Source: Tateyamaria sp038525585
GTDB lineage: Bacteria; Pseudomonadota; Alphaproteobacteria; Rhodobacterales; Rhodobacteraceae
Length of the DNA: 64,000 nt
Assembly: GCA_038525585.1 (NCBI GenBank)
Contig: JBCBHM010000015.1
Location: 9,213 to 73,212, forward strand
Direction of reading: 5' to 3'
The notes beneath the pieces were generated by a model, which had not been told where the DNA came from, made no database searches, and saw only the letters and a list, made by a program, of their open reading frames with translations. Position 1 is the first letter of the stretch; every line of letters starts with the position of its first letter. Both the position numbers and the translations under genes were made by a program. Positions 42,370-49,271 of this stretch are shown here, one piece after another.

Positions 42370-42543
42370 CAAAACGTCCACGATCCGATCCTGATCGACG
42401 TGCCGCAGCACGGCACACCATTGGCGATGTTGGTGCAGGCGCAAGGCTTTGAGCCGGTTTTCGAAGCGGCCCGAGTGTTCAAGGGCACGCGGCCCGAGGC
42501 CGCGCCCCCGCCGTTTCCCGCAATCGCGACCATCGAGCTGGGA
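42370..42543 (+). pseudogene. Remnant of a GNAT acetyltransferase C-terminus
   Basis: This gene-free stretch contains a plus-strand reading frame with blocks typical of the C-terminal half of Acetyltransf_18-type GNATs: DPILIDVPQHGTPLAML, LVQAQGFEPVFEAARVFKG and AIATIELG. The N-terminal acetyl-CoA domain is absent, and no start or ribosome site is suitable. It is therefore a likely decayed copy. Upstream, 42297-42330, lies only the far end of the ECF promoter region. Confidence 0.45.
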
Positions 42544-42620
42544 TATCCGCCGCGCGACAGTCGGCTGTTACATGCGGCAAGGGCTGGACAGGCTCGGGAC
42601 ATGGCGGCACGGTGCGGCGC

Positions 42621-43172
42621 ATGCGTATACCTGTTCTTCTGTCTCTTCTGTGCGTTGCGGGCTGCCTGGCCCAGGATCCCGCCGATATCGAAATGGCGCC
42701 ACGGTCGCAGCCGCAGACCCCGACCGAGATCGCCTTTATGTCGCGCCTTTTCAACGACATACAGCCCATGTCCTTTGCCGATGAGCGGGAGTATTGCGGG
42801 CTGATCGGTGTGGACGAGGCCGGCAATTACGTCGCGACCGAGCCGGTGCGCGGGCGCAAGTCGACCTGCCTGCCGCCCGATCCGCGCTTTGCGGATTTCG
42901 AGGTGCTCGCCTCGTACCACACACACGGCGCATGGGATCCCGATTTCCTGACCGAGGTGCCGTCCTTTGATGACATACGCACTGATATCGAAGATGGCAC
43001 GGACGGCTACATCGCGACGCCCGGCGGGCGATTCTGGTATGTGGATGCGCGCAATCAGGTTGCGCGGCAGATCTGCGGCCAAGGCTGCCTGATCCCCGAC
43101 CCCGGCTACCAGCCCGATCCGGCGTTTCCGATCAGCACAACCTACACCCTCAACGACCTGCGCGCCTACTAG
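42621..43172 (+). CDS. DUF4329 (JAB-like) lipoprotein
   Basis: The 183-residue protein has a lipoprotein signal (RIPVLLSLLCVAGC, lipobox VAGC with Cys15), so it should be membrane-anchored in the periplasm. The body matches DUF4329: a possible JAMM metal site is formed by Glu66 (CGLIGVDEAG), His100 and His102 (VLASYHTHGAWD) and Ser115/Asp118 (VPSFDDIR). DUF4329 domains occur in bacterial toxin systems as JAB-peptidase-like modules. The spacing of the motif is a little longer than canonical. I start at ATG 42621; GTG 42612 is in frame. It converges on the pore-like cassette with a 3-base gap. Confidence 0.75.
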   Translation: MRIPVLLSLLCVAGCLAQDPADIEMAPRSQPQTPTEIAFMSRLFNDIQPMSFADEREYCGLIGVDEAGNYVATEPVRGRKSTCLPPDPRFADFEVLASYHTHGAWDPDFLTEVPSFDDIRTDIEDGTDGYIATPGGRFWYVDARNQVARQICGQGCLIPDPGYQPDPAFPISTTYTLNDLRAY

Positions 43173-43175
43173 GCG

Positions 43176-43805
43176 TCACGCCGCGTCGTTGCGGTAAATG
43201 TTGAAAATCACCAGCGGCGACGAGGTCTGCGATGTCTTGCCCTTGCTCGTGATCACGCCAGTCTTGCGTTTGTAACGCTCCTTGCCCTCACCTTCCGAAT
43301 ATCGTGCCACGTCGGCCCACGACGTTTCGTTCCACGTCTTGGTCATCAAGGCGCGCGAGTAGACGCTGTTTGTCCCACTCCACACCGAATACCACGTCAT
43401 CCACCAGGTATAGGGCACCTCGTAGTCGGGGATGTTGTATCCGATGGAGGCACAGGACCCCGTTGCCGCGCCCGACGTCTTGACGTGCAGCACCACCGAA
43501 CATTGGCCGGGGTGGATTTCGTCGTCGTAGGTGTATTTCCAGATATGGCCATTGTGATCCTTGTCGTTTTGGAAGGTGATCGGCACGTCGAGCATGTTCT
43601 TGATCACGATGAGCGAAGACACCCCCGTCCCCCATTCTTCCTTCATGCCGTTTGCTTCTTCGACGCCCAGCTTCTCGAGGTCATCGCCGCGGTCCTGCGC
43701 GATCTTTGAGATGCGCTTGCGCAGCGTCGTCCCGGACAGTGGCGCGGTGGGATCGTCGCTCATATCCGCGACGGCTGCGGGGGTGAGCTTGGTGCCGAGA
43801 ATCAT
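43176..43805 (-). CDS. Unknown protein resembling actinoporin/aegerolysin-type beta-sandwiches
   Basis: The 209-residue protein has no signal peptide. An N-terminal helical region (about 1-60) is followed by a strand-rich core: SSLIVIKNMLDVPITFQN, EIHPGQCSVVLHVKTSGAAT, GSCASIGYNIPDYEVPYTWW and TWYSVWSGTNSVYSRAL. The order of basic strand, P-G turn, S-G-x-A-T-G loop and aromatic W-rich loop parallels actinoporins, whose aromatic cluster binds membranes. The match is by eye and low-confidence. A start with AAGGA seven bases upstream is good. It is the second gene of a pair with the helical protein at 43853-44881. Confidence 0.8.
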   Translation of the reverse strand: MILGTKLTPAAVADMSDDPTAPLSGTTLRKRISKIAQDRGDDLEKLGVEEANGMKEEWGTGVSSLIVIKNMLDVPITFQNDKDHNGHIWKYTYDDEIHPGQCSVVLHVKTSGAATGSCASIGYNIPDYEVPYTWWMTWYSVWSGTNSVYSRALMTKTWNETSWADVARYSEGEGKERYKRKTGVITSKGKTSQTSSPLVIFNIYRNDAA

Positions 43806-43820
43806 TGGGAAATCCTTTGG

Positions 43821-43860
43821 TTGGAAATGGGTTCACGTGGTTGAAAATGGGTTCAGGTGG
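43821..43860. repeat. 20-bp tandem duplication at the gene junction
   Basis: Units 43821-43840 and 43841-43860 (TTGGAAATGGGTTCACGTGG and TTGAAAATGGGTTCAGGTGG) are identical at 18 of 20 positions. The second contains the stop codon of the upstream gene (43853-43855). Confidence 0.7.
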
Positions 43861-44881
43861 AAAGGGATGCGGTCATGGAATGCGCCATGGGCGCAGACAT
43901 CATCGCCCGCATCTTGCGCGGGATATGCGCCGGGCCGAACAGCGTGTTGATCAGAAAATCAAAGAGCTTGGTGACCGCAACCGTGGCGGCAATGACCAGC
44001 CCCGCGGCCACCAACACGATGGCGACGGGCGGCACTTCGGCGGTGATGCCGGCCGCAGCGGCGATGCCGGCGAGGGTCGAGCCGATCGCGGTACTGGCCG
44101 CGGCCGAAGATCCGAGCGCGTCAATGGCAAAGGCCGCCCCGATGGCAAAGCCACCCGTGATCAGCGTCCGCGCCCAACGACCCGAATGCGCCGCGGTGGA
44201 AAAGGCAAGCGACACCGAAATCAGCGACACTTGCAGGATGCCCAGAAATTTCGACATCCGCTCGAAGAGCTCCGCCGTTTCCGAAAACATCTTGGCCGAG
44301 TAGTTGGTCGCCTTGAGCTTGTCGAGAAACTCGCCCGTGGTCGCCATCGACGTCGATGGAGAGATCGGCAGTTTGAGGAAACGCGCGAGTTTCAGCACCT
44401 TATTGTTCACGAAGGATTGCGCCATATCGTAATATTTCAACGGGTTGGCCGCCAGTTCTGCGACCGCTTCAGCCGCTTGTTTGGCCTTTTCCACATAGTC
44501 GGCAATCTGGGTCGTAACGTCCGATGCCTGCGCCAACGCGTCCAGCTCGACCCCGCGCTGCTTGGCCGATGCACCCAATCCGCGCAGTTTGGCGGACCGC
44601 ATGTGCGGCGCGATCTTTTGGTTCACGAGCGGTTTGGCCGCCGCGAGGAACGCGGCGCGGCGCGCCTCCCAGCCGGGCCGCGTGGCGGATGTTGCGCGCG
44701 CGGGCACAGCGCTTTGCGATGCGAGATCCTGCAAGGCGACATAGGCGTCCTTGACGTGTGCGACGGATTGCGTCTGCTGCGCAAAGCTCTCGTAGGTGGT
44801 GCGCCGCACGGTTCGGATTTCGCGCCCGTAAATGGCCTTGGCAAGCGTCAAGAGGGACGCAAATTCGTCCGTGGAACTCAT
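43853..44881 (-). CDS. Helical protein with C-terminal hydrophobic hairpins, candidate pore former
   Basis: The 342-residue protein is soluble and helical in residues 1-210 (LASLLTLAKAIYGREI-like segments, QIADYVEKAKQAAEAVAELA, SETAELFERMSKF) and strongly hydrophobic at about 212-231, 238-256, 259-279 and 285-315 (TLAGIAAAAGITAE, VAIVLVAAGLVIAATVAV). It has no signal peptide. The Gly/Ala-rich double hairpin is like that of alpha-helical pore formers such as colicin-type domains, but no family is recognised. It lies downstream of the tig terminator and is coupled to the 209-residue gene (48-base spacing). ATG 44881 has GAGGC six bases upstream. Confidence 0.8.
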   Translation of the reverse strand: MSSTDEFASLLTLAKAIYGREIRTVRRTTYESFAQQTQSVAHVKDAYVALQDLASQSAVPARATSATRPGWEARRAAFLAAAKPLVNQKIAPHMRSAKLRGLGASAKQRGVELDALAQASDVTTQIADYVEKAKQAAEAVAELAANPLKYYDMAQSFVNNKVLKLARFLKLPISPSTSMATTGEFLDKLKATNYSAKMFSETAELFERMSKFLGILQVSLISVSLAFSTAAHSGRWARTLITGGFAIGAAFAIDALGSSAAASTAIGSTLAGIAAAAGITAEVPPVAIVLVAAGLVIAATVAVTKLFDFLINTLFGPAHIPRKMRAMMSAPMAHSMTASLST

Positions 44882-44940
44882 GAAATGCCTCAAAAGCAAT
44901 GACGTTAATACAACGCGACCAGAAGAAACGTCGTGCCGGC

Positions 44941-44954
44941 TTGTGTCCACACAA
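44941..44954. promoter_or_regulatory. 14-bp palindrome upstream of the pore-like cassette
   Basis: TTGTGTCCACACAA is a perfect palindrome, 60 bases upstream of the cassette start on the minus strand, between the tig terminator and the first gene. It could be an operator. No clear -10 or -35 box was found. Confidence 0.35.
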
Positions 44955-44976
44955 TTCGCGGAATGCGCGTATATAA

Positions 44977-45014
44977 TGCAAAACGCCCCACACCTCGCTG
45001 AGGCATGGGGCGTT
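44977..45014 (-). terminator. Intrinsic terminator after tig
   Basis: Arms AACGCCCCA (44982-44990) and TGGGGCGTT (45006-45014) enclose an inner CCTC/GAGG stem. On the minus strand the stem is followed by TTTTGC. It lies 20 bases after the tig stop. Confidence 0.75.
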
Positions 45015-45034
45015 CGTGTTGGTGTGGGTGTGGC

Positions 45035-46378
45035 TTAGTCGTCTTCGAGCGCTTCGACGGCCTTTTGCAGATCGTCCTTGCTGACCTCTTTGTCGGTCAC
45101 ATCGGCGTTCGCGACGATATGGTCGACGACCTTGTCCTCGAACAGGGGCGCGCGCAGTTGCTGCTGCATCTGCGGGTTTTGTTGCACGAATTCAAAGAAC
45201 TGGCGTTCCTGGCCGGGATACTGGCGCGCCTGCGCCATCACCGCCTGGCTCATCTCGGCGTCGGTGACTTCGACCTCGGCCTTCTGGCCGATCTCGGCCA
45301 GCAGCAGGCCCAGACGCACGCGGCGCTCAGCCAGCGATGTATGCTCGTCCGTGGTCTCGATCTCGGGGTGGTCGTGCCCTTCGACGTCCGGGTTTTCCTC
45401 GTGCCAGAGCTGGTGGGCGATCTGCTTGGCTTCGGCCTCGACAAGGCTCGGCGGCAGGTCAAAGCTGACCACGTCATCCAGCGCATCGAGCAGACCACGC
45501 TTCATCACCTGGCGTGCGGCACCGGCATATTTGCCTTCGAGCTGCTCGCTGATCCGCGCCTTGAGGCCATCGAGGTCGTCCGCGCCATATTTCTTGCCCA
45601 GCTCATCATCGATCTCGGCGGCGACGGGTTCCCTGACCTCTTTGATCTTGCACTCGAAGACGGCCTCTTTGCCCTTCAGGTTTTCGGCCTGATAATCTTC
45701 GGGGAAGGTGACGGTGATGTCTTTTTCCTCTTCGGCCTTCACGCCGACCAGCTGCTCTTCGAAGCCGGGGATGAACTGGCCCGAGCCCAGCACCAGCGGG
45801 AAATCCTCGGCGGCACCGCCGTCAAAGGCTTCGCCATCGACCTTGCCCAGAAAGTCGAACACAACCTGATCGCCGTCCTTGGCCTTGGCGCCTTTCTTGC
45901 GCGCCTTGAAATCCTGCGCGTTCTCGGCCAGCGACCCCAGCGTTTCGTCAATCGCGGCATCGTCGGCCTTGACCACCAGACGCTCGAGCTTGAGCGCGCT
46001 CATGTCGATCTCGGGGATCTCGGGCAGCGCCTCATAGGACATCTCGACGTTGACGTCGTCGCCCTCTTTCCAGTCCTCGTTGGTCATCTTGACGTCGGGC
46101 TGCATCGCGGGACGGTCACCGGTGGCCTCGAAATGGTCGGCCATGGCGCCATCGACGCTTTCCTGCATCGCCTCGCCCAGCAGACGCTGGCCAAACTGCT
46201 TTTTCAGCAGCGCCATGGGCACCTTGCCCTTGCGAAAGCCCTTCATCTCGACCTCGGGCTGGGCTTCGACCAGCTTCTCGTTGACCTTGGCGTCCAGTTC
46301 GGCCGCCGTCACGGTAATCGCGTAGCCGCGTTTCAGACCTTCGTTCAGCGTCTCGGTGACCTGCATGTGTGCTCCCAT
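45035..46378 (-). CDS. tig: Trigger factor (ribosome-associated chaperone/PPIase)
   Basis: The 447-residue protein is the ribosome-bound chaperone that receives nascent chains at the exit tunnel. It has the N-terminal ribosome-binding motif FRKGKVPMALLKKQFGQRL, the FKBP-like PPIase domain (KDGDQVVFDFLGKVDGEAF, VLGSGQFIPGFEEQL) and a C-terminal helical domain ending in QAVEALEDD-like acid residues. The length is normal. It has its own promoter and terminator, and the next gene downstream is the unrelated pore-like cassette. Confidence 0.97.
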   Translation of the reverse strand: MGAHMQVTETLNEGLKRGYAITVTAAELDAKVNEKLVEAQPEVEMKGFRKGKVPMALLKKQFGQRLLGEAMQESVDGAMADHFEATGDRPAMQPDVKMTNEDWKEGDDVNVEMSYEALPEIPEIDMSALKLERLVVKADDAAIDETLGSLAENAQDFKARKKGAKAKDGDQVVFDFLGKVDGEAFDGGAAEDFPLVLGSGQFIPGFEEQLVGVKAEEEKDITVTFPEDYQAENLKGKEAVFECKIKEVREPVAAEIDDELGKKYGADDLDGLKARISEQLEGKYAGAARQVMKRGLLDALDDVVSFDLPPSLVEAEAKQIAHQLWHEENPDVEGHDHPEIETTDEHTSLAERRVRLGLLLAEIGQKAEVEVTDAEMSQAVMAQARQYPGQERQFFEFVQQNPQMQQQLRAPLFEDKVVDHIVANADVTDKEVSKDDLQKAVEALEDD

Positions 46379-46426
46379 AGCGTCATTGCCCCGAGCTTTG
46401 GCCAGGAGCGGATCAGAAATCGCGCC

Positions 46427-46455
46427 CTTCTAGGCAGGGTGCGGGCCGGGTGCAA
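46427..46455 (-). promoter_or_regulatory. Candidate tig promoter
   Basis: On the minus strand TTGCAC (46455-46450) and TAGAAG (46432-46427) are separated by 17 bases, about 50 bases before the tig ATG. Confidence 0.55.
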
Positions 46456-46627
46456 GGGGCTTGCACAGCCCCGCGCGGGGTAATTCCCGCAAACGGCCAC
46501 GCCAAGCCCCCTGCACCAACCAGAAGTTGCGCCACAATATTGTCGCGCGTTAAGAGGTGAGCAACAAAATCTGGCCGATACTCGCGTGCCAAGCGCCGCC
46601 TGAGCCGGACGGAGGGGGAGGATCCAA

Positions 46628-47392
46628 ATGAAACGCCGCAGATTAATGAAGCGCGTGCACCACGCTCTGGCCACGATTGGCCTTGTCCTGGCGTGCGCGG
46701 CAGCGCCCGCGCAAACCGAGCCGCTGGTCGTCGTGGCGGACGAATGGCCACCGTTTTCCGGCGCGGCCCTGCCGGACAAGGGCCTGTCGCTCGACGTGAT
46801 CACGGCCGTATTGACCGAGGCGGGGTATAGTGTCGACGCCGCCGTCGTGCCCTGGGCGCGTATCATGGGCGATGCGGAGATTGGACAGTTCGACATCATC
46901 GGCTCGCTTTTTGCCGATGCCGACTTGGAGCGTTATCTGCATTACTCCGACCCGTTCTACATCACCGAGGTGCAGCTGGTGGAGCGCGCCGGCGGATCCT
47001 ATACCTATTCCGGCATCGCGGACCTGCGTGGTTACGCGATCGCGGTGGGCGACGGATTTCTGTACCAGGAGGAATTCGACCGGGCCCAGGACCTCAACAA
47101 GATCGTGGTGACCACAAAGCTGCAGGCGATCCAGATGGTGGCCGCGGGTCGCGCCGATTTCACGCTGGACAGTGTCGACGTCATCCGCCACGCCATCACG
47201 CAAGACGACCCGAGCCTCGCGCGCCGCGTGCGGCTGGTGCCCGGTGTCATGGCGCGGCAGGGCATCCATATGGCCGTGCGCCGCGATCTGGACGGCAGCG
47301 CACAGATCGTCGCAGATTTCAACGCCGCGCTTGCGCGCATGCAAGCGGACGGACGCTTGGCCCAGCTGCTGTCCCGGCACGTGCAACGATGA
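46628..47392 (+). CDS. Periplasmic amino-acid-type substrate-binding protein (SBP_bac_3)
   Basis: The 254-residue protein has a signal peptide ending about residue 28 (LACAAAPAQT) and a solute-binding domain of the SBP_bac_3 kind: LVVVADEWPPFSGAALPDKG, DVITAVLTEAGYSVDAAVVP, PWARIMGDAEIGQFDIIGSL and YAIAVGDGFLYQEEFDRA. It has no ABC transporter genes beside it. Instead its stop overlaps the histidine kinase start by four bases, so it probably feeds ligand binding into the kinase. A strong ribosome site (GGAGGGGGAGG) precedes it. Confidence 0.88.
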   Translation: MKRRRLMKRVHHALATIGLVLACAAAPAQTEPLVVVADEWPPFSGAALPDKGLSLDVITAVLTEAGYSVDAAVVPWARIMGDAEIGQFDIIGSLFADADLERYLHYSDPFYITEVQLVERAGGSYTYSGIADLRGYAIAVGDGFLYQEEFDRAQDLNKIVVTTKLQAIQMVAAGRADFTLDSVDVIRHAITQDDPSLARRVRLVPGVMARQGIHMAVRRDLDGSAQIVADFNAALARMQADGRLAQLLSRHVQR

Positions 47393-48873
47393 ACAATGCG
47401 TTCCGGTCATTGGGGTTTCGCAACCGTCTGGGCCTGCGGCTGGTGATCGCCTCGCTGATCGTGGGATCGGTCCTTTCGATCTTCTCGACCGGGATGCAGC
47501 TGGGGGCCAGCTATCTGCGCCAGCGCTCGGAGGCGCAGCAAGTGCTTGGCCGGATCGAAGAAACGCTGGCCAGCTCGCTGGAGCAGGCGATCTGGACGTT
47601 CAACTTTGCCCAGGTCAACATCATCCTCGATGGCCTGTCCTCGGATCCGAACATCGCCTTTGTCGAACTGACCACAAACACCGATCAATCCTGGACCCGC
47701 GGCGACGAAAGCGCGCGCGACAGGGCCTCGGATGTGGGCCAGACATATGACCTCGTGCACAGCTTTGACGACGGGCAGACCGAACTGCTGGGCGTGATGG
47801 ATGTGCGGCTGACACTTGATGCGGCGCGCGCGCGGGTCTGGGCCGAATTCCTGACGACATTCCTGACCAACCTCGGCAAGGCATATCTTGCCGCGCTTGC
47901 GCTGCTGTTTCTCGTGGACCGCATGATCTCGCGTCATTTGCGGCGCATCGTGCACCATGTCGACAGCACCGCAACCACCGCCTTGGCGCCGCTGCGGCTT
48001 GACCGCCCGGCGCGCGCGGGCCCGGACGACCTGGATCGAATCGTGGACGCGGTCGGCCGCTACGAGCGACGCACGCGCGAACAGGTCGATGCGCTTGGCC
48101 TCGAGGTCAAGGAGCGCGAGCTGGCCGAAGCCGAAGCCCGAGAGGCGCTGTCGATCCGTTCGGGCTTTCTCGCGACGATGAGTCATGAAATCCGGACGCC
48201 GCTCAATGCGATCATGGGCTTTTTGCACCTGATCGAGACCTATGACGGCGTGCAGGACAAGCCGCGCATCTACGCCCAAACCGCCACCAAAGCATCCCAC
48301 CAGTTGATGGGGCTGATGAACAATTCGCTCGATCTGTCGCGGATCGAGGCGAACGCGGTCGAGATCAGGCGCAGCGAAACGGACCTGCACAGCCTCGCCC
48401 GCGACTGGCATCAAAGTGCCGAGGGCATACGGCACCTGCGCGGGAAGGACATCGACATCACCCTGGATGTCGCGCCCGACCTGCCGCAGCAGGTCATGAT
48501 GGACGCGCCGCATATCACGCAAATCGTGTCCAACCTCGTCGACAACGCCATCAAGTTCACCGATACGGGGCAAGTAGACATTTCGATAACGAGTACTACT
48601 TCAGGTGGTGAAGTGTCGTTGGACATTCGTGTCAGCGATACGGGTATCGGCATACCGGAGGACGCGCGTGCGCACATCTTTGACCGCTTCACGCAGGCCG
48701 ACACCGGCATGTCGCGCGCGCATGGCGGCTCGGGCCTGGGCCTGGCCATCTGCAGCGAATTGGCACGTCTGATGGGTGCCGACCTGATCCTTGACGACCG
48801 CAAGAGGGATGGTTTTACCACCGTTTTCTTGTTACGGTTGGAAAACGTGGGCGCGGTGGACCTCGTAAGATGA
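47389..48873 (+). CDS. Membrane sensor histidine kinase
   Basis: The 494-residue protein has two membrane helices (about 16-36 and 157-178) flanking a 120-residue periplasmic region, a linker, the phosphoacceptor domain (MSHEIRTPLNAIMGFLHLIE, His266), and an ATPase domain with N-box NLVDNAIKFTDTG, G1 DTGIGIPEDAR and G2 GGSGLGLAICSELA. There is no receiver domain. The periplasmic region is short, so ligand sensing may go through the binding protein encoded upstream. It is coupled by four-base overlaps to both neighbours. Confidence 0.95.
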   Translation: MNNAFRSLGFRNRLGLRLVIASLIVGSVLSIFSTGMQLGASYLRQRSEAQQVLGRIEETLASSLEQAIWTFNFAQVNIILDGLSSDPNIAFVELTTNTDQSWTRGDESARDRASDVGQTYDLVHSFDDGQTELLGVMDVRLTLDAARARVWAEFLTTFLTNLGKAYLAALALLFLVDRMISRHLRRIVHHVDSTATTALAPLRLDRPARAGPDDLDRIVDAVGRYERRTREQVDALGLEVKERELAEAEAREALSIRSGFLATMSHEIRTPLNAIMGFLHLIETYDGVQDKPRIYAQTATKASHQLMGLMNNSLDLSRIEANAVEIRRSETDLHSLARDWHQSAEGIRHLRGKDIDITLDVAPDLPQQVMMDAPHITQIVSNLVDNAIKFTDTGQVDISITSTTSGGEVSLDIRVSDTGIGIPEDARAHIFDRFTQADTGMSRAHGGSGLGLAICSELARLMGADLILDDRKRDGFTTVFLLRLENVGAVDLVR

Positions 48874-49256
48874 CCTATATGCACAAGGTTCTGTTGATCG
48901 AGGATGATGAGTTCACTCGGTTTATGATGCGGGAAATCATCTCGGGCCTCGGCGCCGAGGTCGAAATCGCGTCCAATGGCGACGAAGGGTGCAGGATGCT
49001 CGCGGACAAGCCCGACGATTTCGGCCTTGTCCTGATGGACCTGCACATGCCCGTCATGTCCGGCATCGATGCAACGCACAAAATTCGCAAGGACGTTCAG
49101 GGGCCGCCCCGGCAGGTTCCCATCATCGCGGTCACGGCGGATGTGACCTATCACGACAGCTCTCGTATCGAAGAACTTGGCATGAATGGCTATGCCAGCA
49201 AGCCGGTCTCGCCCGGGACGCTGATGTCTCTGATCGATCAATATTGTGCCGCCTAG
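48870..49256 (+). CDS. Single-domain response regulator (receiver)
   Basis: The 128-residue protein is a receiver without an output domain: acidic pocket in LLIEDDEFTRFMM, phosphoacceptor Asp57 in LVLMDLHMPVMSG, the Thr in IIAVTADVTYH, and Lys in NGYASKPVSPGTLM. It resembles the receiver of hybrid kinases. Overlapping the kinase gene by four bases makes it the probable partner. Its target could be the CheB-CheR protein, the second kinase or both. Confidence 0.95.
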   Translation: MTYMHKVLLIEDDEFTRFMMREIISGLGAEVEIASNGDEGCRMLADKPDDFGLVLMDLHMPVMSGIDATHKIRKDVQGPPRQVPIIAVTADVTYHDSSRIEELGMNGYASKPVSPGTLMSLIDQYCAA

Positions 49257-49271
49257 CAGGTAATCCGGAAT

